Shown here: positions 40,405 through 48,744 of the stretch, in pieces
Layout of the letters: every line of letters starts with the position of its first letter
Numbering within the stretch: position 1 is the stretch's first letter
Virus record (IMG/VR): IMGVR_UViG_3300028025_000091
Location: 1 to 64,000 of that record
Direction: 5' to 3' (one strand)
DNA length: 64,000 bases
Origin: a virus
Position numbers and translations under genes: made by a program
The notes under the pieces: model-generated
Databases searched by the model: none
Seen by the model: only the letters and a program-made list of their open reading frames with translations
Told to the model about the DNA's origin: nothing

Positions 40405-41184
40405 ATGAAACTACACGAGGCATTTTCACCGGAGGAGTCTAATAAAATATATTCAAACTTTTTGGCAATCGTAAATGATCCAAAACGTAGAGATAAATTA
40501 GTTAGAAAACATGGTGCAAATGCCGAGAATGTAGCTTATGGTACTGCTGTTAATCAAGTGAAACGAAAAGCAGCTAATACAATTGAAGAACCCCAACCTG
40601 AAGAAACAATGGAAGATTCTAAATTAAAAGAAATGGTTATTGATGCTTTAACTGAAAAGAAAAAATCATTCCCTGATTTGACCGGAGACGGTAAAGTAAC
40701 TAAAGCCGATATTTTAAAAGCACGTGGTGTTGAATTAGATGAAGATTTAGATCTAGGTCATCAAGATAATGAACCACATATGCTTAAAGCTGATCTGTAT
40801 CGTATTGGAAAATATGCTATGGAACTTTACAAAATGGTTGATCAGTTTGAAGGTGAACAAGAAGTTGACTTCCCACACTGGTGGCAAGCAAAAATTATTG
40901 AAGCCAAAGACATGCTAGTTTCAGCTAAACATTATCTTGATTTTGAAACAAAAGAATCTCAATTAGATGCTATGGTAGACGTAGCTTCAGAAGAAGGTGC
41001 TATTGACGAAAAATTAAAACCTTCTATGGGTGCAGGTGAATATGTTAAAGATTTTAGAACATCTAAAGCACCTCAATTTAAAGGTAAATCAAAAGCGAAA
41101 AAAAGTAAAATGGCTGTAGCTGCTTATTTATCTGCTAAAGATAAAATTAAAGAAACTATTTTAGCTAAACTTAAAAATAAATAA
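40405..41184 (+). CDS. Hypothetical protein with dockerin/EF-hand-like loop (259 aa)
   Basis: Residues about 92-105 (DLTGDGKVTKADIL) match an EF-hand/dockerin calcium loop with D, D, D spacing. The rest is helical and the C-terminus is Lys-rich. N-terminal MKLHEAFSPEES has an L-H-E. Overlaps the next gene by 1 nt. Confidence 0.65.
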   Translation: MKLHEAFSPEESNKIYSNFLAIVNDPKRRDKLVRKHGANAENVAYGTAVNQVKRKAANTIEEPQPEETMEDSKLKEMVIDALTEKKKSFPDLTGDGKVTKADILKARGVELDEDLDLGHQDNEPHMLKADLYRIGKYAMELYKMVDQFEGEQEVDFPHWWQAKIIEAKDMLVSAKHYLDFETKESQLDAMVDVASEEGAIDEKLKPSMGAGEYVKDFRTSKAPQFKGKSKAKKSKMAVAAYLSAKDKIKETILAKLKNK

Positions 41185-41651
41185 TGGATAGCAACGAACT
41201 TAAAAATAGACTTAAGGTATTAGTTAAGCAAGTGTACTCCAATAGGACAGTTACACCTGAAGAAGCCGTTCAATATGATGAACTAACAAAATTCCCTGAG
41301 CTAAAAGCAGTTATCGTTGACCTATTAACCCCAGAATATGATAGCTTTTTAGCTTCAATTGATTGGGTTGCTCCTCGTCCTACTACATTCCGTATCAACT
41401 TAAAAAACGATCAATCATTTTATTTGATATATGGTAAACGTAGTTGGGTTGCTCAAGTAGCAGGCAAAAAATATTATTTACTCAATTTACCTGAAGAAGA
41501 AAGAGCATCAGAAGCGATTGCAAATCTTTTACGTTTTGGGGCTAAAGCAGCAGCTGAAGAAACAGGAGCAGGAATTGATAGTCTTGAAACTCCAGCTGAA
41601 ACTCCATCTGAAACACCACCAATCGAAACACCAGAAGAAACACCAGCATAA
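41184..41651 (+). CDS. Hypothetical protein with Pro/Glu/Thr-rich tail (155 aa)
   Basis: N-terminal amphipathic helix (LKNRLKVLVKQVYSN), a beta-rich centre (FRINLKNDQSFYLIYGKRSW) and a C-terminal tail of ETP repeats (about residues 131-155). No recognised family. TAATG overlap with the next gene. Confidence 0.65.
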   Translation: MDSNELKNRLKVLVKQVYSNRTVTPEEAVQYDELTKFPELKAVIVDLLTPEYDSFLASIDWVAPRPTTFRINLKNDQSFYLIYGKRSWVAQVAGKKYYLLNLPEEERASEAIANLLRFGAKAAAEETGAGIDSLETPAETPSETPPIETPEETPA

Positions 41652-43111
41652 TGGATATTTTAGAAAAATTCATTCGAAATATAGCTTACAAATTCCCTAA
41701 AGGATATCCTGACATGAATGATGATCAGGATATTTTGTTGATGGAAAACGAATTGAAAAAATTAGGTATTGACTTAACAGAAAGCTCATTGTCCCCAAAA
41801 GAATTAGAAAAACCATACCCACCTAGAAATGAATTTTCAGGTAAATATGCTGACCGAGGTGAAAGATTTTTAGAGAAAATATTACAAGGTAGCGAATTTG
41901 AATTAAATGACGGTTCTACTATTGTAATTGATCCTAAAGCATCTGCTGAATTAGTAGATGCTCTTAAAAAGAAACAATATAGTATTTTAAATAAAGGTGC
42001 TAAAGTAATAATTGGTAATGATGGTAAAGCATATGGTATAGCATCATTTAAGAAAACTGAAGAATTTGGTAGTGGAGCTGGACAAGGTGGTGGAGCCGCT
42101 AGTACAGCTGTTCAAGAATCATCTCAAAGTGTAGTTAATTCAATAGCATATAAAATAAAAAAAGGAAATATTACAGCAGAAGATTTAACTGATGCAAATA
42201 TTGACAAAGCATACGAATTAAGTGATGTATCTAGCACATTAGAAGAAGTTAAAGACTTTATCAAAAACCAAAAAAGTTGGACAAACACATTTGTTTCATC
42301 TGCTAACATATTACTAGCTAACTTCCAAAACCCAAATTTCCAACAACATAGAGGCTCTGAATTTGTAAATAAAATTTACGGAGCATTTGCTGTTGCTAAA
42401 AAAGAAGCAGGTTTATCTATGCAATCTGATAAATGGAATCCTGCAGATATTTGGATGGTAGATACTTCTATTTTAGGAATGGAATTTCCAACTGAACTAA
42501 CCGAATTAAACGCTACATTAACTGATTTATATTCAAGTAATAAATTAATCGGAGTATCACTTAAAAAAACAGGTGCCGAAGCAAAATTAGGTACATATAA
42601 TCTAAGTGCCGAAGATAGAGCAGGATACACTTACGAAGGATCCGATTCTAGACCTACCAATAACAATACAGTAATTCTATACAATGATGGTTCTATTACC
42701 TTTAGAACATTTAATTTTGCAGGTAACTTTGCAGGTGAAATAAAAGGTAAAACTGCATCTCATGGTAAAATAGGACAAGGTGCTATAAATGATATTTTAA
42801 GAGCATTTAAAATCGATCCATTACCTGCAGCCGCTGAAGTACAAACTAAATTTAAAGCAAAAGATCCTGACTTGTTAGATAATTTCTATAGTAATTACGT
42901 TAAAATTGTTGGAAATCTTCCAAGAGAAGAATTTGACAAAATAGTAGATGAAAAAGATTTAAACTGGTTAGTTTCCAAATATCTATCCACCAGCTTAGCA
43001 GCAAAAATTGAAGCCCAACCTGATAATATTCAAAATGAAATTATTTCAGATATCATTCGATATGCTTCATCCGCAACAAATTCTAGTTCAGTATTTGCTA
43101 AAATATCATAA
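41651..43111 (+). CDS. Hypothetical protein (486 aa), possible nuclease fold
   Basis: Begins MDILEKFIRNIAYKFPKGYP (I-L-E). Residues about 262-310 contain the pattern WNPADIWMVD...LYSSNKLIGVSLKKTG, which has the acidic and lysine spacing of a PD-(D/E)XK site. This is a guess from spacing only. The remaining sequence is helical. The adjacent late motif at 43111 overlaps its stop region. Unassigned otherwise. Confidence 0.6.
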   Translation: MDILEKFIRNIAYKFPKGYPDMNDDQDILLMENELKKLGIDLTESSLSPKELEKPYPPRNEFSGKYADRGERFLEKILQGSEFELNDGSTIVIDPKASAELVDALKKKQYSILNKGAKVIIGNDGKAYGIASFKKTEEFGSGAGQGGGAASTAVQESSQSVVNSIAYKIKKGNITAEDLTDANIDKAYELSDVSSTLEEVKDFIKNQKSWTNTFVSSANILLANFQNPNFQQHRGSEFVNKIYGAFAVAKKEAGLSMQSDKWNPADIWMVDTSILGMEFPTELTELNATLTDLYSSNKLIGVSLKKTGAEAKLGTYNLSAEDRAGYTYEGSDSRPTNNNTVILYNDGSITFRTFNFAGNFAGEIKGKTASHGKIGQGAINDILRAFKIDPLPAAAEVQTKFKAKDPDLLDNFYSNYVKIVGNLPREEFDKIVDEKDLNWLVSKYLSTSLAAKIEAQPDNIQNEIISDIIRYASSATNSSSVFAKIS

Positions 43112-43122
43112 TATTTATTATC
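43111..43122 (+). promoter_or_regulatory. Late promoter motif abutting a start codon
   Basis: ATATTTATTATC followed at once by ATG 43123, giving a leaderless or near-leaderless transcript. Confidence 0.55.
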
Positions 43123-44088
43123 ATGGATAAAGCACGTTTAAAACAACTTATTAAAGAAGTACTATCTACCCCTCCTAAAGAAAAATGTGATTGTGGTTGT
43201 GGTGGTTGTGACGGCTCAAGTAATTCTGGTGTTACACTAAATGAAAGTTTAGTTAAAAAAGATATATTATCGAAAAATCTGCGATACCACGTTGATAAAC
43301 AACTCCCACTTACCGAAAACACGTTCCGATATGGTTCCGAATCATTCCTTAATTTATGGGCAGAAGCTCGTTCATTATATTTACGTGAAATTATTCATGT
43401 AAACGAAGATGATAAACAGATTCTTGAAGAAACTGATTTAGGTAACTTTGGTTTATATGAAAATCAAAGAGTAGCTTTAGATATGCTTATGTTGGAGGAA
43501 GATGAAGAAGAACTAAACATAGGAGATATTATTGAAATTAACCCTAAAGAATTTCCTAACTTTGAATTTCCATACGGTACTGAAGGCGAAATTGAAGATA
43601 TAAACAAAGCAGATTACGCTAGTGACGATTTAGTCTATACCGTTAAAATCAAATATATTGATAGTCAAGGAGATGAAGCTAATACTTTACATATTGAAAA
43701 TTCATCTCAATACCTAGACGAAAACTCCCCAGCATATAAAGGCCCTGAAGGATATGACGATTCATGTGATTGTTATCCTGAGGATAAACTTGAAGAAGCT
43801 GAAGATAAAAAGAAAAATCCACCACTTGGAAAACCAAAACGTGGAGGATCTAAAAAATTCTATGTTTACGTAAAAAATCCTAAAACTAAAAAAATTAAAA
43901 AAGTTAGTTTTGGAGACACATCTGGTTTATCAGCTAAAATAAACAACCCAGAAGCACGTAGAGCATTTGCTGCACGTCACGATTGTAAAAATAAAACAGA
44001 TAAAACCAAAGCATCTTATTGGTCATGTCGTTTACCTCGATATGCTAAATTACTTGGATTAAAATCATCTTTTTCAGGATTCTGGTGA
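43123..44088 (+). CDS. Cys-rich virion-associated protein with N-terminal tag (321 aa)
   Basis: N-terminal tag ARLKQLIKEVL, then a Cys cluster CDCGCGGCDG (about 22-31). The middle is acidic (residues 120-235). The C-terminal domain from about 245 (GGSKKFYVYVKNPKTKKIKK, then ARHDCKNKTDKTKASYWSCR) is a conserved phage domain with Cys and His. It is found in several T4-like structural or head proteins, function unknown. ATGA-coupled to the next gene. Confidence 0.7.
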   Translation: MDKARLKQLIKEVLSTPPKEKCDCGCGGCDGSSNSGVTLNESLVKKDILSKNLRYHVDKQLPLTENTFRYGSESFLNLWAEARSLYLREIIHVNEDDKQILEETDLGNFGLYENQRVALDMLMLEEDEEELNIGDIIEINPKEFPNFEFPYGTEGEIEDINKADYASDDLVYTVKIKYIDSQGDEANTLHIENSSQYLDENSPAYKGPEGYDDSCDCYPEDKLEEAEDKKKNPPLGKPKRGGSKKFYVYVKNPKTKKIKKVSFGDTSGLSAKINNPEARRAFAARHDCKNKTDKTKASYWSCRLPRYAKLLGLKSSFSGFW

Positions 44089-44492
44089 TGGATAGATTAC
44101 AGAAACTTATTAACGAAGTTCTTGAAGAACAAAAAAGCAAACGTGACAGATGTTTACGTATTGCTGACCGTAAGTTTGATAAACCATCGGCTTACAAATC
44201 CGGTGCTGTAGTTAGATGCCGTAAAGGTAATATTTGGAAAGGTATTAAAGAAGAAGTAATTCGAGAAAAAGCTAAAGAAACTCTCCGCACTTGGTTCAAA
44301 CGTAAAGGTGCACCTGGTAAAAAAGGTGGATGGGTAGATTGCAATACTTGCCGTGAAGTAGACGGTAAAATAAAATGTAAAGCATGCGGCAGAGAAAAAG
44401 GAGAAAAACGTTCAAAATATCCTTCATGTCGCCCTACAGCAGCACAATGTAAAACACCTGGTAAAGGTACTAAATGGGGAAAAACAAAATGA
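44085..44492 (+). CDS. Conserved Cys-rich phage protein (135 aa)
   Basis: N-terminal tag LQKLINEVLEEQ, then DRCLRIADRKFDKPSAYKSG and AVVRCRKG. The C-terminal block is WVDCNTC (about 83-89), CKACGREKGEKRSKYPSCRP and WGKTK. This zinc-like Cys pattern recurs in many phages as an uncharacterised domain. Starts in ATGA overlap with the previous gene. Confidence 0.75.
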   Translation: MMDRLQKLINEVLEEQKSKRDRCLRIADRKFDKPSAYKSGAVVRCRKGNIWKGIKEEVIREKAKETLRTWFKRKGAPGKKGGWVDCNTCREVDGKIKCKACGREKGEKRSKYPSCRPTAAQCKTPGKGTKWGKTK

Positions 44493-44914
44493 TTAAACTA
44501 CTTGAAATATTAAGCGAAGCTGAATCAAATAAATGTCCTATTCCAACTCAAAATATAGAGTTAAATTTGCAAAATAGACAAAAAGCAATTAATGAATATG
44601 GGTATGGGCCTTTAAACCCAAATGAACCAAATGAAAAATTTTGGCAATCCAAAGCAGATATGTGGCAACTTGATTCAGTAGAAGAAGCTAAAACTTCACG
44701 TTGTGGTAATTGTGCTGCATTTGATGTTACAACAAAAACTTTAGATTGCATAGCTAAAGGAATAGGTGATGATGAAGGTACAGAAGATCCATTTGACGTT
44801 ATTAAAGCTGGAAAATTAGGATATTGTAGAATGCTTAAATTTAAATGTGCTGCTGCTCGAACTTGTGATGCTTGGGTTGTTGGTGGTCCAATTACAGATG
44901 ACAAAACCATATAA
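44489..44914 (+). CDS. Conserved Cys-rich phage protein (141 aa)
   Basis: I chose the ATG at 44489, giving a 4-nt ATGA overlap with the previous stop, over an in-frame ATG at 44474. The protein starts MIKLLEILSEAESNKCP. NRQKAINEYGYGPLNPNEPN and RCGNCAAFD, CRMLKFKCAAARTCDAWVVG mark a phage family with paired Cys, presumably metal-binding, of unknown function. Confidence 0.75.
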   Translation: MIKLLEILSEAESNKCPIPTQNIELNLQNRQKAINEYGYGPLNPNEPNEKFWQSKADMWQLDSVEEAKTSRCGNCAAFDVTTKTLDCIAKGIGDDEGTEDPFDVIKAGKLGYCRMLKFKCAAARTCDAWVVGGPITDDKTI

Positions 44915-45161
44915 CGACATAGAAGTTACTGACAAATATATTATTCGTGAATTTAACGAAAATATAGACCCAATAGAACTTATGTGGCACCGTGATGATG
45001 AAGATAGAACCGTTGAAATTTTAAATGAAACAGATTGGCAACTTCAGCTAGATAATAGCTTGCCTACTTCATTAAAAGAACGTATATTTATACCAAGACA
45101 CGAATGGCATCGTGTAATAAAAGGAACAGGAACACTCAAGTTAAAAATACATAAATCATGA
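44898..45161 (+). CDS. Hypothetical protein (87 aa)
   Basis: The ATG at 44898 (MTKPYNDIEVTDKYIIREFN) is preferred over an upstream in-frame ATG at 44847 that would add a spurious hydrophobic stretch from inside the previous gene. Strand-rich with EWHRVIKGTGTLKLKI at the end. Overlaps neighbours on both sides. Confidence 0.7.
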   Translation: MTKPYNDIEVTDKYIIREFNENIDPIELMWHRDDEDRTVEILNETDWQLQLDNSLPTSLKERIFIPRHEWHRVIKGTGTLKLKIHKS

Positions 45162-45508
45162 AATTAGATAACTTAAAAGAATTAGTAAAAGAAGAACTTA
45201 AACGTGCTTTAAATGAAGAAGGTGATGAAATTTCATCTATTAAAACTTTAGAGGATGCTATAGCTTTTTTAAATAACAACAAACAAAAAATTCTCCAAAT
45301 TGCAGATAAACATGCTGGGGATGTTCAAAAAATGCAACATGATATTGATGTATTTCTTCAACCATACCTTATAGACACTCCCGAATTTATAGCTAACAAA
45401 ATCAAAGCAGCTATCGGTGGTGCTATTAGTAAAAGAAACATTAAAAACACACCAGAACTTTCCCAAACATACGATAAACTAAAAAACGTAAAAGGATTTG
45501 TAGGATAA
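45158..45508 (+). CDS. Hypothetical protein with N-terminal tag (116 aa)
   Basis: MKLDNLKELVKEELKRALNE is a clear amphipathic tag; the rest is helical. Last gene of a run ending at a terminator. Function unknown. Confidence 0.7.
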   Translation: MKLDNLKELVKEELKRALNEEGDEISSIKTLEDAIAFLNNNKQKILQIADKHAGDVQKMQHDIDVFLQPYLIDTPEFIANKIKAAIGGAISKRNIKNTPELSQTYDKLKNVKGFVG

Positions 45509-45561
45509 AAATTTATAGACAGATTCATAGCCTGTCGACTTAAAAAAATTAATAGAGATCT

Positions 45562-45588
45562 GTGGCCTCCTTTGGGAGGCCACTTTTT
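45562..45588 (+). terminator. Strong Rho-independent terminator
   Basis: GTGGCCTCC (45562-45570), loop TTTG, GGAGGCCAC (45575-45583), then TTTTT. An early cassette starts 2 nt after it. Confidence 0.9.
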
Positions 45589-45589
45589 A

Positions 45590-45610
45590 TTTCGTATATT
45601 TAAACATAAA
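45590..45610 (+). promoter_or_regulatory. Early promoter cassette, copy 18, isolated in the late region
   Basis: TTTCGTATATT (45590-45600) with AAACATAAAA downstream; ATG at 45618. The only clear copy after 12 kb. Confidence 0.65.
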
Positions 45611-45617
45611 ATAGATT

Positions 45618-46931
45618 ATGGACAAAAAAATAGTAATAGTAGGAGCAGGCGTTGCCGGTGTCAACGCTGCAACAAAGTTAGTGGATAATGGATATCCTGG
45701 AGAATTAATCACAATCATTGATATGGGTAAAGATCCATATAAACGTTTACCTGAAGAAGTAATGACAGGTTTTTTAGGTGCTGGAGGTTGGTCTGATGGT
45801 AAATTAACTTACCACACAGCAATTGGAGGCCAATTGTCAAAATATACAGGCGAGGATAAAGCAATGGAATTGATGGATCAAGTGATTACCAATTTCAAAC
45901 GTTTTCACCCTAAACCTGAAGAAGTACAATGTTCAAATCCTGTTGAGGAACCTGAATTTATTAAACCATATTTCGGTTTACGTTTATTCCCAGTATGGCA
46001 TGTAGGAACAGATTATTTATCTGAAATTGCTAAAAATTGGTACGATTATTTAGTTGATAATGGAGTTGATTTTAGATGGGAAACTAAAGTAACATCTATT
46101 AACTTCAAAAATAATCATGTATCGTGTGATATTTTAAATAGTGAATTAGGACTCCAGTTAGATTATGATGAGCTTATTTTTGGTGTAGGTAAATCAGGTA
46201 TTGATTTCGCTCAACAATTAGCCCAAGAATATGAATTACCAGATGAACCTAAATCAGTACAAATTGGAGTTCGATTTGAGGCACCACAAGAACATTTCCA
46301 AAAACTAATTGATATTTCATATGACTTTAAGTTATATAGAAAATTTGATGATGAAGGAGTATCGTTACGTTCATTCTGTACAAATAATAATGCTGCTTAT
46401 GTTGCTGTAGAAGAAACATATGGAGATCACAGTTACAATGGTCACGCTAAAAAAGACGAAGCATATAGAAACAATATGACTAACTTTGGTATATTAATGG
46501 AAATTAATGGTATTGAAGATCCATTTACTTGGTCACGTGATGTAGTAAATAAAGTACAGGCAAACGGAACTGGTTTGTATTATAGCCCATCTCGTACACC
46601 ATCAACTACATCTGAAGGTAATAATGTAACTTCAACACAAATCAGTTTAGATACACTTACTCATGTTGTAGAACCTGCAATGGGTGGTTATTTCAAATAC
46701 GTTATGGACTTTATCATGGATATGAAAAAAGTATTCCCTACACTTGGAGACGATTGGGGAATGTATATTCCTGAAGTAAAATATTTGTCACCTGAGGTAA
46801 AAGTAGATTATAGTAATCTTAGTCTAATCGATTATCCTAACGTACATTTCGTAGGTGATGCTTTAAGTGCACGTGGTATTACAGTGTCGGGAGCGCAAGC
46901 AATTTATGTAGCAGAAAGTTTTTTAAAATAA
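45618..46931 (+). CDS. FAD-dependent oxidoreductase, COG2509-like
   Basis: 437 aa. Rossmann FAD-binding motif GAGVAGVNAA at 9-18. Further blocks are GVGKSGIDFAQQLA (about 194-207), IGVRFEAP (about 220-227), SLRSFCTNNNAAYVAVEE (about 252-269), SYNGHAKKDEAY and the C-terminal VHFVGDALSARGITVSGAQA, the usual second FAD block. The arrangement resembles uncharacterised FAD-dependent dehydrogenases of the COG2509 kind. Reaction unknown. Rare in phages as far as I know; paired with the P-loop gene that follows at 5 nt. Confidence 0.8.
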   Translation: MDKKIVIVGAGVAGVNAATKLVDNGYPGELITIIDMGKDPYKRLPEEVMTGFLGAGGWSDGKLTYHTAIGGQLSKYTGEDKAMELMDQVITNFKRFHPKPEEVQCSNPVEEPEFIKPYFGLRLFPVWHVGTDYLSEIAKNWYDYLVDNGVDFRWETKVTSINFKNNHVSCDILNSELGLQLDYDELIFGVGKSGIDFAQQLAQEYELPDEPKSVQIGVRFEAPQEHFQKLIDISYDFKLYRKFDDEGVSLRSFCTNNNAAYVAVEETYGDHSYNGHAKKDEAYRNNMTNFGILMEINGIEDPFTWSRDVVNKVQANGTGLYYSPSRTPSTTSEGNNVTSTQISLDTLTHVVEPAMGGYFKYVMDFIMDMKKVFPTLGDDWGMYIPEVKYLSPEVKVDYSNLSLIDYPNVHFVGDALSARGITVSGAQAIYVAESFLK

Positions 46932-46936
46932 AAGTT

Positions 46937-47467
46937 ATGAAAATAGGATTTACAGGAACAATGTCAGTTGGTAAAACAACATTAGTTAATGCATTAAAGG
47001 AATTACCTGAATTTGCTGAATATGAGTTTAGAACTGAGCGTTCAAAATATTTACGTGATATGGGTATTCCATTGAATACTGATTCAACATTAAAAGGTCA
47101 AATTATTTTCTTTGCTGAACGTTCAAGTGAATTATTTCACAATGATATGATTACTGATCGTACTGTGATTGATGTAATGGCGTTTACGCGTTTAGCTAAA
47201 TCGATTCCATATTTTATGGCAGACGCATTGAATGATGCTGTATCGCATTTAATACGCGAATATGATTATATTTTTTATATTTCACCTGAAGGTGTAGAAT
47301 TAGAAGATAATGGTGTTCGTACTATAGATGCAAAGTATAGAAATGAAATTGATAAAGAAATTCAAAAGTTGATTTTGAAACATAAAAGTAAATTTAAATC
47401 ATATCATGAATTATCGGGTACTACCGAGGAGAGAATTGAGAAAATTAAACAAGTAATGTCCCTTTAA
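46937..47467 (+). CDS. P-loop kinase, NadR/AAA_28-like
   Basis: 176 aa. Walker A GTMSVGKT at 7-14, TERSKYLRDMG (about 33-43), FFAERSSELF (about 57-66) and DRTVIDVMAF (about 74-83). These blocks match the AAA_28 group, which includes the ribosylnicotinamide-kinase part of NadR. Substrate cannot be proved here. Start context AAAAGTTATGAAA. Confidence 0.8.
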   Translation: MKIGFTGTMSVGKTTLVNALKELPEFAEYEFRTERSKYLRDMGIPLNTDSTLKGQIIFFAERSSELFHNDMITDRTVIDVMAFTRLAKSIPYFMADALNDAVSHLIREYDYIFYISPEGVELEDNGVRTIDAKYRNEIDKEIQKLILKHKSKFKSYHELSGTTEERIEKIKQVMSL

Positions 47468-47481
47468 TATTTATCAATAAA
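47467..47481 (+). promoter_or_regulatory. Late promoter motif
   Basis: ATATTTATCAATAAA, 7 nt before ATG 47489. Confidence 0.55.
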
Positions 47482-47488
47482 CTACAAA

Positions 47489-48382
47489 ATGAAAAAAGAT
47501 CGTTTACTTGAAATTATACGTGAAGAAATCAACGAAGCATTAAATGTACTAATAACCAATAAAAAAGGTGAAACTACCACAATGCCATATAATACTCCAG
47601 ATGAAAAAAAATCAGTAATGAATCTTAAACAAGATAATAACATTACAAATATTGAAACTACTGCGGGTCAAAATATTAAAGAGGAAGAAAAAGTAAAAAA
47701 ATTAGCTGAAAAATACCAACTTGATGAAGAAACCATCAATGAAATGGCTAGTATTAAACAGTTAAAAAGTGAATTAGCAAGACAAGGAAAAGAAGCTGAA
47801 TTGAAAGCTGTTGCTGATGCCGAACGTGCTGCTTTAGATACTTTAAAAGCAGACCCTACAATTACCCCAGACGGGCGATTAAAAGGATATGTTCCTACAC
47901 TTAAAAAAGAATTGTTAAATACACACAATATTAAATTACAAGATTTATTATCTAAAGTAGCTGGAAAAGCTGAAGATGATGGTGTGAAATTTAGCAGTGA
48001 TATCGCTACTAACACTATTGAAAAAGATGCTGCTAATCAATTAACCGGAAAAGAAGCTGGTCAACGTGGTAGAAAAGCAACTGAAAAACCAGCTAAAGCA
48101 GAAAAAGCACCTAAAGTAGAACCTAAAAAATCAGAATCTACAGATGACGAAGATGTGGAAGCGGTAAAAGCAGCAGGTAGCGACGAAACAGCAAAAGAAT
48201 TAGGTAGCACACCTGAAGAAAAAAAAGTAAAATTCAACCAATTTCTAGCATCCGTTAAGAAAAATAAAGACGATAAAGCTAAAATTGATGGTATTTTAAA
48301 ATTAGCAAAAGATAAATTTAAATTTGCTAAAACAATGATGGATGATTTAAAACGTGCTGCTGGTAGAGAAGTAGAAGCGTAA
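47489..48382 (+). CDS. Hypothetical charged protein with N-terminal tag (297 aa)
   Basis: Tag RLLEIIREEINEALNVL at residues 5-21. Residues 65-160 are helical (coiled-coil-like), a Lys/Pro/Ala-rich linker spans about 190-220, and the C-terminus is a compact helical unit. The composition fits a head-core or internal protein. TAATG overlap with the spanin-like gene. Confidence 0.65.
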   Translation: MKKDRLLEIIREEINEALNVLITNKKGETTTMPYNTPDEKKSVMNLKQDNNITNIETTAGQNIKEEEKVKKLAEKYQLDEETINEMASIKQLKSELARQGKEAELKAVADAERAALDTLKADPTITPDGRLKGYVPTLKKELLNTHNIKLQDLLSKVAGKAEDDGVKFSSDIATNTIEKDAANQLTGKEAGQRGRKATEKPAKAEKAPKVEPKKSESTDDEDVEAVKAAGSDETAKELGSTPEEKKVKFNQFLASVKKNKDDKAKIDGILKLAKDKFKFAKTMMDDLKRAAGREVEA

Positions 48383-48744
48383 TGAAAGATAAAACATTTA
48401 AAATAAAGTTATCCCATCTTATCATAGGTGGGATACTTTTATTGTTACTTATATTTTTAGTTAAATGTAAACCTACTACTACCTTAACCGTAGACAAATA
48501 CGCTAAAGAAAAAAAAGAAATTGATAGTTTACAACACAATATTTTCTTGTTAAAAGAAGGTCAACGTATACTAACTAACAATGTTAATAAACAAGTTATA
48601 GTAATTGATTCATTAGAAGAAGAAATCATTATCACAGAAAAAGAGCTAACACAAACACGCACATACTATGGCAACAAAATTAAGGATCTTACTAGTGCTT
48701 CTGATACTGAGCTTGAACAGTTTTTCACAAATCGATACCAATAG
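48382..48744 (+). CDS. Spanin-like inner-membrane protein
   Basis: 120 aa. Short positive N-terminus, one transmembrane helix (about 11-27, ending in KCKP), then a long coiled coil (about 35-105). This is the layout of an i-spanin (Rz-type). Its 3' end overlaps the next exported ORF by 77 nt in another frame, the arrangement typical of Rz/Rz1. Topology fits; sequence identity to known spanins is not seen, as is usual for these. Confidence 0.6.
   Translation: MKDKTFKIKLSHLIIGGILLLLLIFLVKCKPTTTLTVDKYAKEKKEIDSLQHNIFLLKEGQRILTNNVNKQVIVIDSLEEEIIITEKELTQTRTYYGNKIKDLTSASDTELEQFFTNRYQ

Noticed and set aside
45518-45536. Small hairpin GACAG...CTGTC before the terminator
   Set aside because: Five base pairs with a 9-nt loop and no T tract; too weak to call a regulatory element.
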